Both the position numbers and the translations under genes were made by a program. Positions 43,497 through 56,395 of a stretch of 64,000 nt of DNA are shown here, one piece after another (positions within the stretch are counted from its first letter, which is position 1; the number at the start of each line of letters is the position of its first letter). This DNA comes from Eublepharis macularius (Eukaryota > Chordata > Lepidosauria > Squamata > Eublepharidae), in the NCBI RefSeq assembly GCF_028583425.1, contig NC_072801.1, forward strand, positions 9,258,001-9,322,000, read 5' to 3'. The notes beneath the pieces are model-generated. The model was given only the letters and a program-made list of their open reading frames with translations, was not told the DNA's origin and ran no database searches.

Positions 43497-45310
43497 CACT
43501 GTCTCTGTCCCATGGGCTGGACGGAAACTGAACTGATATGGGCCCAGGACAGAGGTCTCTTCCAGGAAGACCTGCAGCTGTTCCACCACCACTCACTCAA
43601 TCACCTTTCCCAAAAATGGGAGATTCGATGCTGGGCAGTAACTGGATGGGTCAGTGGGGTCCAAAGATGTGTTTTTCAAAAGAGTCCTCACTACGGCTTC
43701 CTTTAACGCCCCGAGAAAAACCCCAGAGCTCAATAATGAATTAATAATATCCTCCAATTGGGCCCCCAACCGGTCAACACTGACTTTCACCAGCCACGAC
43801 GGGCAGGGGTACAGGGAGCATGTAGTGGTTCTGACCAGCCACAGGATCCTGTTCACTTCCTCCTGGGTGACCAGGCTGAAGTGATCCAAAGTTGGACCAG
43901 AAGACGGCCAAGGGGTCTCCAGTTCTCTTACTGTATCAACCGTGGCAGGCAGGTCACGGCACAGAGACAAGATTTTGTCTGCAAAAAAGCTCCCAAGAGC
44001 CTCACAGCTGATGGCCGAATTTCTAATTTGGCAGTCCCCCTGCGAGAGGGAGATCAAGGACCGAACTACATGAAACAATTTTGCCGGTGTGAGCTTGCAA
44101 ATGCTATGGAGGCGGTGAAGTACTCATTCTTTGTCGCCTTCACAGCTACCTGTCATGTATGCCAGCATACCTGCCAATATTGTGTTATGCATTTTGTGCT
44201 GATCATAACTGTTTGCTAAGGTTGTATTCTGTTGCATCATCTGCGAGTGTGTTAACTGTTAACATGTAATGTATTGGGCCAGTGGAGGTTGACTGTTATG
44301 TGTTGCAAAGTATTTACTTTCACTTTTGGAGCAAGTGTCCTTGGATGCAAGCTGTGGACAGTGAGCAATGTATCTTTTCTCAGACTGCAATGATTTCACT
44401 TTGTACTCTGTCTAGCCCAAACTAATCCGTTCCCATGTAACTATATGGGGTTTCGCACCAGAATGTCAATGGACCCAAAGGGCGGGAAGTTTCCCTATAA
44501 TTAGTAGTGTCCATTTTTGAATAGTCACTTCTGCCAATTGCTACCTTTGTGTGAACACCTTGGACTGTATGGATCTCTAATGAAGTTGCTTCAACTGGAA
44601 CACTTGTGTGTTAACTGTGGAGAACTTGAAGGGACCTAACTGCCAGGGACTGACACCACCTCATAGGCCTTCATAAATGCTCTATAAGATGATCTCGCCT
44701 CTTCACCCCGATTCCGCTGCCACACTTGCTCTAGCCATCTCGGTTCCCGCTTCATCTGATGTAGTTCCTCCATGTACCAGGGAGCCAGTCTGACACGGGG
44801 ACGGAGAGGGCAATGGGGAGCGATTTCGTCGATGGCTTTCGAGAGACGGTCCTACCAATCCCCCACCAGCTCATCTAACAAACTGCCAGGGGGCATTGGC
44901 TCCCACCGAGCATTCTGGAAGCCAATTGGATCTGGCGGCGAGCATAAATTAGCTTGCTGCCTATGCAGGAAGGGACTGGCATACCCAAATCCGCCCTCAG
45001 GACATGGTGGTCCGACCACAGCACCGCTTTAATAGCATCCAGGTCCACATGAATCCCTGCCTCAAAGATCAGATCCAGCGCATGGCCCGCTTGATGCATA
45101 GGAGCTGAAACAAACTGGGGGAGTCCCAGTGCTGCCATGGATGATACCAGGTCCGCAGCCTGAGAAGAGGCAGCATCATCGACATGGACGTTGAAATCAC
45201 TCAAGACCAACAGCCTAGGGTGCTCCAATACCTACCCCGATACCACCTCTAAAAGCTCGACACCACCTCAAAAGCTACTGGTGCGCTAGGCGGTTGGTAC
45301 ACCAAGTAGA
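43497..45310 (-). mobile_element. Second copy of the L2-like LINE segment
   Basis: Duplicate of 38065-39878, with the same RT and endonuclease text (e.g. RLLVLSDFNVHVDDA near 45200). It is present only because of the tandem duplication and contains the copied solo LTR at 44151-44655. Confidence 0.93.
44151..44655. repeat. Second copy of the solo LTR
   Basis: Duplicate of 38719-39223 at offset 5,432, apparently identical. Confidence 0.93.
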
Positions 45311-45727
45311 TGTCAGGTTCAGTGTGTATATGAGCTGCACTGTCTCCATTTTCTAATGCTTCTAGTGTTTAAGTACTTTCCCCACAGGTGCACAAGTTCC
45401 CAAGCAGACTTCTCACCGAAAGAGATTGTTTTGTCTAACAACGTTCCACCCAAGATTGGCCTTGAAGGAGTCCAGCTTCCCAAGACTGAAAGATGTTGTT
45501 TTGAGAACTGTGGGGGGAGGCTGGTTCAGCTGGGAACTGTTACTTGGTACCTCATGCTTTGCTCTTCATTGGTAACAATGCTCTTGTACCATCCTGAGTC
45601 TCCTATTCAGGACAGTGGACTATAATGAATCATTTCTACAGTAAAGTTTCCTTATTCAAACAATGGACTCTTGTTTGCTTGTAGAGGAGAACCTGTAGGG
45701 AGGACATTATCTAGCCACAGTCTGACA
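45311..45727 (+). repeat. Chromovirus 5' LTR, second copy
   Basis: Duplicate of 39879-40295. This copy is contiguous with the rest of pol and so is the one in line with the 3' LTR. Confidence 0.93.
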
Positions 45728-45729
45728 TT

Positions 45730-48297
45730 TTGTTACCAATCATGTCTGAGTCGGGCCCATCGGAATCCAAAGCAGTCCCGGACAGGGATCCTTTGTTTGA
45801 TCCGTATGCGTCTCCCGGCAATCAACTAGTGCAACCTCAAGGCCCTGCACCAGCAGGGAACGGTGCTTCAACTACCACCCCTCCTCTCATCGATCTCGAC
45901 AGTGGAGGTGAAAAGCCGACGGCTGCCACCATCCCATTGTTCTCGGTACCAACACCCTTGGAGTGGGGACCCAGACCTCGAGAAACGAGAGAGCGCAGGG
46001 CCAGCGGGGTGCCCCCTCAGGTACCCATGGACGGACGCCGAAGCTTAGAAACCGTTCCTGAACTGGACAGTAGCCAACCATGGCTGTTTTGGAATAGGAC
46101 GACCGAGCATATAGAATGGGAAATGTCCCGCCGCGGCGTCCTAAGCTGGGATTATTCGGAGCTCACTCCGTGGACGGAGCAACCAGAGATTTCCGAGCAA
46201 AGTTGGGTGCAGATGCAAAGTCGTACCCTTGCTGTGGATTCCGGCATTTCGGCAGTTACTGGACTAGCCAAAGGAATTCTAGCAGCGAGGTCGCAAGACG
46301 ATCAGGGAGATCCTCCACCTTGGAGGCCGAGTACCCCGTTAGCAGCAGCTGCAGGGGACTCCACGACGGACCAACTGGGTCCAAGTAGAATTCAATTGCT
46401 AGAAGCTAGGTTAGTCGATATGGAAGAAAGCCTAGCTCAGGCCATACATCTACTCTCGTTAATGGTGGCGGGAGAGAGACCATCACCAGAAGAGATGGCT
46501 ATACAAATAGCTACCCTACAGAGCGTCATTTCCAACCCAAGGGAGTCCGCCCTGTTGCAGCCGCCGCCCCCGAACAATCCAGGGACGGGAGGTGAAGGGG
46601 ATTCCTGCTCCGATAGCCAGTGCCCTGACGATACCTCAGAATCGGAGGAAGAGGGGGATTCCTGCCCTGGAGAGACTCCAACAGAAGTCCCAGGAGGGAA
46701 CGGAGAGGAGCCAACCCGCCCGGCAGAGTCTCCGGTGATACCCCCTCCAACTTCTCCAATAACCACCCAACCGGATCAGCTGGAAGAGCCTCCAGCCCTT
46801 CCAAGGGGGGAGACACCACATCCAACGCCGGCAACTACCCCAATACAACCCCCAGGGGGGGATCGACCACTGCAGATGGTACCCCAGGGACAACTCCCGA
46901 GTCCGAGATTACCGACGCCGGGAGGGGCAAGCCCGCGCGGCCCAGCACCCATCAGGCCCTCGCCGCAGCGGCCCCTCCCGCTCTGACCGCAACAGATACC
47001 GCCACAACAGCCGGTAAGGTTACCCCCAGCTCAGCCCGTGTTACCACCTCCCGATCAACCGCTAAGGCCCCCTCCGTTTCGACTGCACCGGCCCGCACCT
47101 CTGCAACCAATTTTGGCCCAGCCGGTTCGGCCACCCCCAACTCAGCCGGTATGGCCGCCGCCAGCCCAACTGGTGATACCGCCACCAATCCAACCGATAA
47201 GGCCTCCGCCAATCCAACCCGCTCCGTATCTGCCGCCGCAGCCGGGGGGTCCTGGGCAGCCATTACTGCCGCCGCAACCCTGGCCCCAACTACCCCCACC
47301 ACCCCAGCAACCTCCTATCGCGCCGCAACCGCCACCCACTATTCCGATGGACTATTACCCTGCACCAACGCCAAGGCAAGATCTTCCCATGGGCTGGGTG
47401 AAACTGGAAGCCACTTTTGACGGAGACCCCTCCAAGTTGGGATTCTTTCTAGTACAAGTGGTACAGTTCTTCAATCGATGGGGACATCTATTCGGAAGTG
47501 AGGCCAGCCAGATCGAACATCTCGGTTCTCGGCTGCAAGGCAAAGCGGCAGACTGGTATGTAGGACTATACAATGTTGGGGCCCCAGAACTCAATACTTT
47601 GCAAGGGTTGGTGGATGCTATACGGGCACAACACGAAGACCCCCTAGAAGAGACCAGAGCCAGAACAGAACTGCAAGTTATTAAACAAGGCAGCATGTCG
47701 GCGAGAGACTATGTTACAAAATTCCGACAGCTGGCCGCTAAATGCCCTAGGTGTGAAGAATCCACCAAAATTATACTGTTCAAACAAGGGCTGAACCCGA
47801 GACTCCTGGACAGGGCTCTCATGCAAGATAATCCTCCTACACTATTGGGATGGATTCAACTCATATGTGAAGTTGAGAATCGTATATTAGAAGTCCGGTT
47901 AGTTGAACAACAACAACAATCGGGACAGAGATGGCCCCTAACTCTGCAGAAGGGGGGACGAGGTACGGGATACGCTACTCGAGGAGCGAGAGATGCTAGA
48001 TGGCAACAGGGTTTGTGCTTGCAATGCGGGCAAGCAGGCCACTTTGCAGCACAATGCCCCTATCGGCCTGTGCAAAGACCTCCGCTCCAATTACGGCGTC
48101 CAACTCCTGCTCCACTCCCCACATTACAACGCCCGACACCAGCTCCCAGATCGGGTAGGGGTCGCGGCACTTCCCAACGAAACGCCCCAGACAGGGGGTT
48201 AGAAGCGGAAGAAATCATGGAATTCGACCCCACTACCTTAAATGGAGAGGAGAGCCCGGAAAGCCCCCAATCGGGAAACGAAATGGATCTGTCGTAA
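45730..48297 (+). mobile_element. Chromovirus gag region, second copy
   Basis: Duplicate of 40298-42865 with the same capsid text and CCHC knuckle. One base differs between the two copies in this part. Confidence 0.9.
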
Positions 48298-48362
48298 AAG
48301 GACCCAAACGACAGATCCACTCTCGATCCGTCCCAACTAGGGACTGGCCACATGGGTCCATA

Positions 48363-51300
48363 TTGTTCATACCAGTGACTTTGGTAAACCCTGAAAGGAA
48401 GATGCACATCCGTGTACAAGCCCTAATTGACTCAGGCTGCTCTAGAGACATTATCGCCCCAGCCCTGGTTAATGGACTAATATTACCGGTGTGGGAATTA
48501 CAAACCCTGGTCATTTTCGAGCAAATGGATGGCACCAATATGAACCCTGTCACCACGGAAACAACCCCGGTGGTGACGGGCATGGGCCAACACTGGGAAA
48601 AAAGATCTTTTGTCATTAGTACCACGGCCAAATACCCGCTAATTCTGGGCAGCAAGTGGCTGTGCGATCACAACCCCTACATAAATTGGGCAGAAGGAAG
48701 CATCACCTTCAGCCACGCCAACTGTGAAAGCCATCGGTGGAACCAGAATTGGGGTAACAACCCAACCCACACCGAGACAGCTCTCCTTACACAAGAAGAA
48801 ATAAATCAAATACCTGAACAGTATTGGTCCTACTTACCGGCGTTCTCCGAAGAGGAAGCCGACACCCTACCCCCGCACAGACGGACCGATTGTGCACTGG
48901 AGATTTTACCAGGAGCCTCACTCCCAAAGGGCCGACTCTACCCTATGAGTCTCCATGAAAGGGAAGAACTCCGAAAATTCATTGACACCAATCTGCAGAG
49001 GGGGTTCATCCGTCCAGCCAATAGTCCCCATGCCGCACCGGTACTCTTCGTGAAGAAAAAAGACGGGGGACTCCGGCTATGCACAGACTTTAGGGGACTT
49101 AATGCTGTGTCAACCAACAACGCTTATCCCATTCCACTCATACGCGACCTTCTCAACGTCGTGGCCCAAGGTAAGATCTTTACAAAATTGGATTTAAAAG
49201 ATGCTTACTTCCATGTTCGTATCAAAGCTGGGGATGAGTGGAAAACCGCGTTTAATACGCCCCTCGGACAATATGAATACCTAGTTATGCCTTTTGGATT
49301 AACTGGAGCTCCGTCTGTATTCATGTCCATGATAAATGAAGTACTGCATGAATTCCTGTATAAAGGAGTGGTGGTGTATCTAGATGATGTGTTAATTTAT
49401 TCAAATTCGGAGGAGGATCATGTACAATTGGTTCAAAAAGTCCTAGCAACCTTAATGAATAATAAGTTACCCATCAAACTATCCAAATGCGAATTCCATA
49501 AAACTGAACTCACTTACCTTGGTTATTGTATATCCCAAGATGGACTAAAAATGGATCCAGCCAAGATACGGGCGATCCAAGAATGGCAAACTCCCACTAC
49601 GCGTAAAGAACTAGTCTTTCTTGGGATTTGCCAACTTCTATAGAGAATTTATTGCGAATTTCGCACAGATCACTCTTCCCCTAACAGAACTGTTAAAAAC
49701 CAAAGATAAAGGGGACCAAGCGAAAAAACCCTCCTCCAAATTGCCATGGACACCTGATTGCCAAACAGCCTTTGAATGCCTAAAAATGCAATTCGTAACG
49801 GAACCCATCCTCTGCCACCCCGATGAAAACTACCCCTTCATAGTGCAGGTCGACGCCAGCGATACTGCAATTGGGGGAGTGTTATTGCAGAAAAGGGAGG
49901 ATAGAAAACTTCGGCCTTGTGCGTTCCTATCGAGGAAGTTTTCTGAGGCAGAAAGAAATTGGAATGTGTGGGAGAAAGAAGCCTTTGCAGTAAAAGCAGC
50001 CCTTACAAACTGGCGGCATTGGTTGGAGGGGGCATGCCACCCGTTCGAGGTTTGGACAGATCATAAAAATCTGGAGGCCCTTCGAAGCCCCTGCAGATTG
50101 AATGCCAAGCAATTACGATGGGCAGAATTTTTCTCCAAGTTTAATTTCACTTTGAATTACCTCCCGGGCAAAACTAACTTTCTCGCCGACGCCCTATCGC
50201 GCATGCCCCAACACAAAAGCAAACGGGAGGAGACTATAGACACAATCTTCTCACCTACGCAATTGGGAGGCGTGGTAACTACCCGCAGCCGCGCAATCCA
50301 ACCCCTCTCCCAAGGCCAGGAATGGAAAGCGAAACTAAAGGCTGAGGTGGAGAGGGAGGGGGATAAGGCGCCCAAATCCAAACTGAAACAATCCCCACAG
50401 GGGGACTGGTTATCGGGAAACAGACTTTATGTACCCGACAGTCTACGAAAGGAGGTCTTGCAGCGGTGTCATGATGCCCCCACCGCAGGACACTATGGGT
50501 ACTTAAAAACGCTCCACTTAGTACAACGGCAATTCTGGTGGCCGGGCATGTGCAAAGACATTTCTCAATACGTAGCCTCCTGCCCTATTTGCCTCAGCGC
50601 CAAGTCCCGCAAAGGGAAACCTCCAGGTCTATTACAACCATTAGAAACACCCAGCAGACCCTGGGAAACGATATCCATGGACTTTATCACTGATTTACCA
50701 GTTTCCAAGGGACATAACTGCATTTTAGTGGTAGTGGATCTGTTTTCTAAGCAAGCCCATTTCATTCCGTGTACCACTATACCCACCGCTCAGAAATTGG
50801 CGGATCTATTCTTAAAACACATTGTAAAATTACATTCTTTTCCGTCCAAGGTGATTTCGGATCGCGGCGGACAATTCGTTGCCAACTTCTGGCGGGAGCT
50901 TTTGCAGATGTTGAATATTGAACAGGGAATCAGTTCAAGCCACCACCCACAAACCGACGGGCAGTCGGAAAAAACTAATCAAATTTTAGAGCAATTCCTT
51001 TGTTGCTACATCAACTTCCAACAAGATAACTGGGTGGACCTCCTCCCTCTAGCAGAATTCTCATACAACAACAGTGTACACGCCTCTACGGGAGAGGCCC
51101 CTTTCAAAGTTGTATATGGAGCGCACTTCAACCCTTTCCCGTTGGACGCTCCCCCTTCCTTTCCCTCGACTTCACCAGAAGTGTCTTCATGGTGGGGGGA
51201 GGCGGCTCAACAATGGACTCTTATTAAGAAACACCTCGAGAAAGCCAAACAGGATTACAAAAAGTACGCTGATCGCCACCGTGCGGCCGAATGGGATTTG

Positions 51301-51498
51301 CAACCTGGAGATCATGTTTACATATCCACCAAAAATTTAAAACTAGCACAAGTCAGCCGCAAACTCGCCTTAAAGTTCCTCGGACCTTTTCCAGTGCGCA
51401 AAGTAATCAACAAAGTGACTGTTGCGGTAAATTTACCCAAAAATCTGCGCCATGTTCATGATACATTCCATGTCAGCCTGTTGAAGAAGGCTCCAACA
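48363..51498 (+). mobile_element. Chromovirus pol region (PR-RT-RH-INT)
   Basis: Protease lies near 48420 (LIDSGCSRDII). Reverse transcriptase spans about 48930-49600 (LCTDFRGLNAVSTNNAYPIP, KLDLKDAYFHVRI, VVYLDDVLIYS). RNase H is at about 49830-50200 (VDASDTAIGGVLLQ, VWTDHKNLEAL, NFLADALSRM). The integrase zinc region is at about 50460-50610 (HDAPTAGHYGYLKTLHLVQ, CPICLSA). The integrase core is at about 50680-51130 ([48 protein letters not shown]). The region ends at the L1 target duplication GAAGAAGGCTCCAACA. The order is the usual Ty3/gypsy one, unlike the Gmr1-like element at 28759. Confidence 0.93.
51483..51498 (+). repeat. 16-bp target duplication of the L1 (left)
   Basis: GAAGAAGGCTCCAACA here and at 55704-55719. 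It lies in the chromovirus pol, after the integrase end (HDTFHVSLLKKAP). Confidence 0.95.
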
Positions 51499-54400
51499 AG
51501 CTACAGCCAAAATTTGTTATGAGAGATGTGGAAGCTAGATTTGTAGCAGTGGAATGTATTTGGAATTTAAAGAGAGTGTTGGTAGTCGGACTTTATGCAC
51601 CTAACGGTGCAAAAGAAAGCTTCTTTGAGGATTTAAGGAAGCATTTAGACGATCTTGCATACGACCAGATAATTCTTGCTGGAGACTTCAATGGAGTGAC
51701 AGACTTGGAACTAGACAAAAAGACTACAACGGCACAAAAGAAAAGAGGACTATTACCAAAGCTTTTTTTTGAGTTGATTCAACAAGAGACTCTTGAAGAT
51801 GTATGGAGGAGAGAATATCCTAAAAGCAGACAGTTTACTTTTTATTCTGCAAGGCATTCTACATTATCAAGAATTGATATGATCTGGGCCTCAAAAGACT
51901 TAGCATTATGGACTAAGGAGGTAGAAATAATGCCTATGGTAGGCTCAGATCACAACCCAATTATGTGGAAATTTGGAAAAAAGAGAAAAAGGAAAGCATG
52001 GAGAATAAATGAGGACTTGTTACAGGAAAGAGAGAATATGGAAATACTGAGAAGAGAGACAAAGTTTTTTATACAATACAACGTGAATAAAGAAGTACCA
52101 ACCAATAAAGTTTGGGATGCTTACAAGGCGGTTGTAAGGGGCATACTAATGGACTTAAATGGTAGAGCAAGAAAGAAGAAAGAGGAGAAAAGACAAGAGA
52201 TTGAGGAGAAAATAAAAGCCAAAGAAACACAGCTAAAAAAGAGACCAGGGAAAAAGAAGGTATACCAGGAAATTAAAATACTTCAAGAACAGCTAACAGC
52301 AATGAGCAATAAAGAATTGGAGTGGAATCTCAAAAGACTGAATCAAAAAGCGTTTGAGGGTGCTAATAAACCTGGGAAGTACCTGGCATGGCAATTGAAG
52401 AAGAAAAGGGAAAAGAAGATAATAAATAAAATTTGCGAAGATAACAAAACGTATTTGGAGCAGGCTACCATTAGTAGAGCCTTTTATAAATTTTACGCTA
52501 AGCTGTATAATAAAAAAGAAGTAAACAAAGAATCAATAGCGTCATATTTGGAGAAAACCAAACTTCCAGAAATCTCGGAAGCTTGGAGAAATAAGTTGAA
52601 TAGTGAAGTAACTGACGAGGAAATAAGTAAGGCAATACAATCTGCAAATCTAGGAAAGGCGCCAGGGCCAGATGGACTTACGGCTAAATTCTATAAGACA
52701 ATGGCTAATGAACTGGCACCATTCCTAAAAGAGGTGATGAATGGGGTTTTAAGGGATCAAAGGATTCCAGAAACTTGGAGTGAAGCGAATATATCATTGA
52801 TCCCAAAAGAGGGCCAAGACCTGACTAATGTGAAAAATTATAGACCTATATCGCTACTCAACAATGACTATAAAATTTTTGCGAAGATATTGGCGGAGAG
52901 ATTGAAGGGGTGGCTCTCGGAAGTCATAGAGGAGGAACAAGCAGGCTTTTTGCCAGACAGACAAATAAGAGACAACTTAAGGACAGTGATCAATGCTATT
53001 GAATATTATGACAAGCGTTGTGACAAAGAGGTTGGTTTCTTCTTTGTTGACGCTGAAAAAGCGTTTGACAATTTAAACTGGGACTTTATGTTTGCCACTA
53101 TGGAAAAGCTACAATTGGGAGAAAGATTCATCAGAGCAATTAAGGAAATTTATAGAGACCAGACTGCAGCAATTGTGGTGAATGATGAATTGACCAAGAA
53201 ATTGACGATAAGTAAAGGAACAAGACAAGGTTGCCCGTTATCTCCATTGTTGTTCATTTTAGTATTGGAGATTCTGATGATACAAATACGTCAAGATGAT
53301 GAAATTCGTGGAATAAAAATAAAGGACTATTCATACAAGGTCAGAGCATTTGCGGATGACATAATGTTAATTGTAGAGGACCCATTGGAGAACATGCCAA
53401 GAGTGATAGATAAGATCAAGGAGTTTGGAGACTTGGCAGGTTTCTTCATTAACAAAAAGAAGTCAAAGATATTATGCAAAAATATGACTAAGCAGAAACA
53501 ACAATTGTTAATGGAAACAACGGATTGTGAAGTAACAAGTAAAGTGAAATATTTGGGAGTCGAATTAACTGCAAAGAACATAGATCTATTCAAAAACAAT
53601 TATGAAAAACTATGGACTCAGATAGAGAGAGACTTGATTAAATGGAATAGATTGAATTTGTCATGGTTGGGCAGGATTGCAGCAGTTAAGATGAATGTGT
53701 TACCAAGAGTAATGTTTTTGCTACAGACAATACCAATCATCAGAGACTCCAAACAATTTGAAAAATGGCAGAGGAAAATATCAGATTTTGTTTGGGCAGG
53801 CAAGAAGCCTCGAGTGAAAGTGAAAGTTTTACAAGATGCAAAGGAAAGAGGCGGAATGCAACTGCCCAATCTGAGACTTTATCATGATGCAATCTGCCTA
53901 GTTTGGTTGAAAGAATGGATGACATTAAAGAACAAGAAACTATTAGCCCTAGAGGGATATAAAAAAATATTTGGATGGCATGCATATTTATGGCATGACA
54001 AAGTAAAGGTCAACTCGATGTTCCTGCATCACTTTGTTCGGAGAAGTCTATACATAATCTGGAAGAAGTACAGAATTTATCTACAAGAAGGAACCCCTTT
54101 GTGGGTGGTTCCATATGAGGTGATAGACCCGAGAGCTGTTGATAATGAACAACAATGTTTAACGTATAAAGAAATAACTAAAACTGAAGCATCCAAACTT
54201 AGAATAAAGACACAAGAGGAACTATCACCTAACTACGATTGGTTCCAGTATAGATAGATCAGAGACTTATATAATTCGGACTCTGTAAAGGGAGGTATAC
54301 GAATAGAGAATTCGGAACTAGAGCAGACCCTTCTTAAAGAAGATAAGAAAAGAATATCCAAGGTATACCAAGTACTGTTGAAGTGGTATACCGAGGATGA

Positions 54401-55703
54401 GATAGTTAAAACACAAATGGTGAAATGGGCTATAAACTTTAATAAAGAAATAACAATGGAGGCATGGGAATACTTGTGGAAAACTACAATGAAGACAACG
54501 ACATGTATTAATATCAAAGAGAACATTTATAAAATGATCTATCGTTGGTACATGACACCAAAGAAGATTGCGCTAGGGAATTTGAATACTTCTAATAAAT
54601 GCTGGAAATGTAAGAAGCATGAGGGCTCCCTCTATCATATGTGGTGGTCGTGTGAGGTAGCCAGGCAGTACTGGGGGGAAATAATAAGAGAAATGAGTGA
54701 AATTTTACAATTTCAAATTAATAAGAACCCAGAACTCCTGCTACTGAACTTGGGAATGGAGGGAATTCCAGCCCAACACAGGACGTTGATATTTTATATG
54801 ACAGCAGCAGCTAGACTTTTGTATGCGCAAAAATGGAAAGTACAAGAAGTGCCAACTATTGAAGATTGGACTTACAAATTGCTGTATATGGCTGAAATGG
54901 ATAAGATGACAAGAAAATTGAGAGATCTGGACTCAGGGCAGTTCAACACAGACTGGGAGAAGCTGAAACAATACCTGGAGAAGAAATGGGAGGTGGGAGG
55001 AAAACTGTGGCAGTTTGAGAACTACTGAAGTATTGAAGTAGAGGGGGGAGACTTTACCGGGGGGAGAAGAGATAAATGTGAATTAATAAGCAGTCAGATT
55101 AATAGATTGACATATATATAGATATATATAGGTTAACAAACAGAACATAGAGAAAATAATTAATTATAAGGACTAAATATAAGGAGCGATTAACTAACAA
55201 TATTTTCTTTTTTTTCTGACAAGTTTTGTACCAAACTGAATGTCTGAAGATATAGATGGGTCAAATTGATTGACTACGTGAGGAGAGATATATAGAACTA
55301 TTATAAAAAGATAGAATGAGTAATATATATAGAGAATAAGTCAAATTGTTTGATATAAACGAACGTATGATCTATATGGTTTATGATATATAGAAATACC
55401 TGAAATTGAAAAATTGGGATAAATTGTTTATCCAAGATGGAAACAAAGGCTTACAGTTTGGGCATATAATGTTAAAAATAGTTAAGGATGTACTGCTTAG
55501 AATAATGGAGAATATATATTTGTTTTAGATAGAGGAAGCTAATAAAAGTAAGGGAAAGGGGACAAAGGGTTGGAAAGCTGTTGGAAGTCAACAAAAAGGG
55601 GGGGGAAAGGGAGGGGGTTAGAGATGAAAAAATTGGGGAAAATTGAATGTAAATGTGGAAATAATGGATTCTAACCCAATAAAAATTTTTCAAAAAAAAA
55701 AAA
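51499..55703 (+). mobile_element. L1 LINE, 5'-truncated, inserted in the chromovirus
   Basis: 4.2 kb between exact 16-bp target duplications, with an AATAAA near 55678 and a poly(A) run of about 12 at the 3' end. It begins within the ORF2 endonuclease (the open frame reads LQPKFVMRDVEARFVAVE from the first base), so ORF1 and the start of ORF2 were never copied. The body is well kept, and the exact duplication and clean tail indicate a young insertion. It belongs to the same broad L1 group as the copy at 19180, but the two differ clearly in sequence. Confidence 0.95.
51519..55028 (+). pseudogene. L1 ORF2 (endonuclease-reverse transcriptase), one in-frame stop
   Basis: One frame runs from the 5' truncation to 55028 with a single TAG at 54255-54257. 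Endonuclease blocks: VVGLYAPNGAKESFFE, LAGDFNGVTDLEL, SRIDMIWASKDL, VGSDHNPIMW. RT blocks: GKAPGPDGLTAKFYK, NYRPISLLNNDYKIFAKIL, AGFLPDRQIRDNL, FVDAEKAFDNLNW, TRQGCPLSPLLFILVLEI, and FADDIMLIVED with the catalytic Asp pair. After the stop the same frame reads IRDLYNSDSVKGG and continues to the cysteine region CWKCKKHEGSLYHMWWSC and a tail ending LWQFENY. The first ATG at 51519 is simply the first in the truncated frame. The copy was probably dead on arrival, since it lacks ORF1 and the N-terminal endonuclease residues. Confidence 0.93.
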
Positions 55704-55973
55704 GAAGAAGGCTCCAACAGATGATAAATGGCATGTCAAAGCTCCACCCATTCCAACGTTGATAGATGATCAAATACACTATGAGGTACAACAAATTCTG
55801 GACTCTAAAATCAAACGCAATCAGTTGTTTTACCTCATCAGATGGAAGGACTTTGACTCTGGGTTCGATGAGTGGGTGAATTCTGTACATGTTCATGCTC
55901 CTAGACTAACCAAAGCTTTTCATACTCGCTATCCATATAAACCTGGGGGAGATTTATTTTAAGGGGGGCAGAA
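55704..55973 (+). mobile_element. Chromovirus chromodomain region and polypurine tract
   Basis: After the right L1 target duplication the chromovirus resumes with LIDDQIHYEVQQILDSKIKR, then NQLFYLIRWKDFDSGFDEWV, a chromodomain. The polypurine tract AAGGGGGGCAGAA directly precedes the 3' LTR. Confidence 0.9.
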
Positions 55974-56390
55974 TGTCAGGTTCAGTGTTTATATGAGCTG
56001 CACTGTCTCCATTTTATAATGCTTCTAGTGTTTAAGTGCTTTCCCCACAGGTGCACAAGTTCCCAAGCAGACTTCTCACCGAAAGAGATTGTTTTGTCTA
56101 ACAACGTTCCACCCAAGATTGGCCTTGAAGGAGTCCAGCTTCCCAAGACTGAAAGATGTTGTTTTGAGAACTGTGGGGGGAGGCTGGTTCAGCTGGGAAC
56201 TGTTACTTGGTACCTCATGCTTTGCTCTTCATTGGTAACAATGCTCTTGTGCCATCCTGAGTCTCCTATTCAGGACAGTGGACTATAATGAATCATTTCT
56301 ACAGTAAAGTTTCCTTATTCAAACAATGGACTCTTGTTTGCTTGTAGAGGAGAACCTGTAGGGAGGACATTATCTAGCCACAGTCTGACA
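55974..56390 (+). repeat. Chromovirus 3' LTR (417 bp)
   Basis: Same ends and length as the 5' LTRs, with about four base differences. GTAGA follows at 56391-56395, then L2-like sequence resumes. Confidence 0.93.
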
Positions 56391-56395
56391 GTAGA

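Larger units (their letters stand above)
43495..48928. repeat. Tandem duplication, unit 2 (about 5,432 bp)
   Basis: Copy of 38063-43496. In my reading the two units differ at only one base (40554 versus 45986). Unit 2 continues without break into the rest of the chromovirus pol, whereas unit 1 is cut off at the junction. The L2-like and solo-LTR sequences at 43497-45310 are therefore second copies. Confidence 0.95.
39879..56390 (+). mobile_element. Sushi-like chromovirus (Ty3/gypsy) with internal duplication and an L1 insertion
   Basis: An LTR element with 417-bp LTRs and the target duplication GTAGA. The parts are gag with a capsid region and CCHC knuckle, protease, reverse transcriptase, RNase H, integrase and a C-terminal chromodomain. 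The order PR-RT-RH-INT-chromodomain and the text (e.g. NWRHWLEGACHPFEVWTDHK) fit vertebrate chromoviruses of the Sushi type. The 5' part is present twice through the 5.4-kb tandem duplication, and an L1 (51499-55703) separates integrase from chromodomain. The LTRs differ at about four of 417 bases, which suggests a young insertion. It is interrupted and so broken, but its parts are well preserved. Confidence 0.92.
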
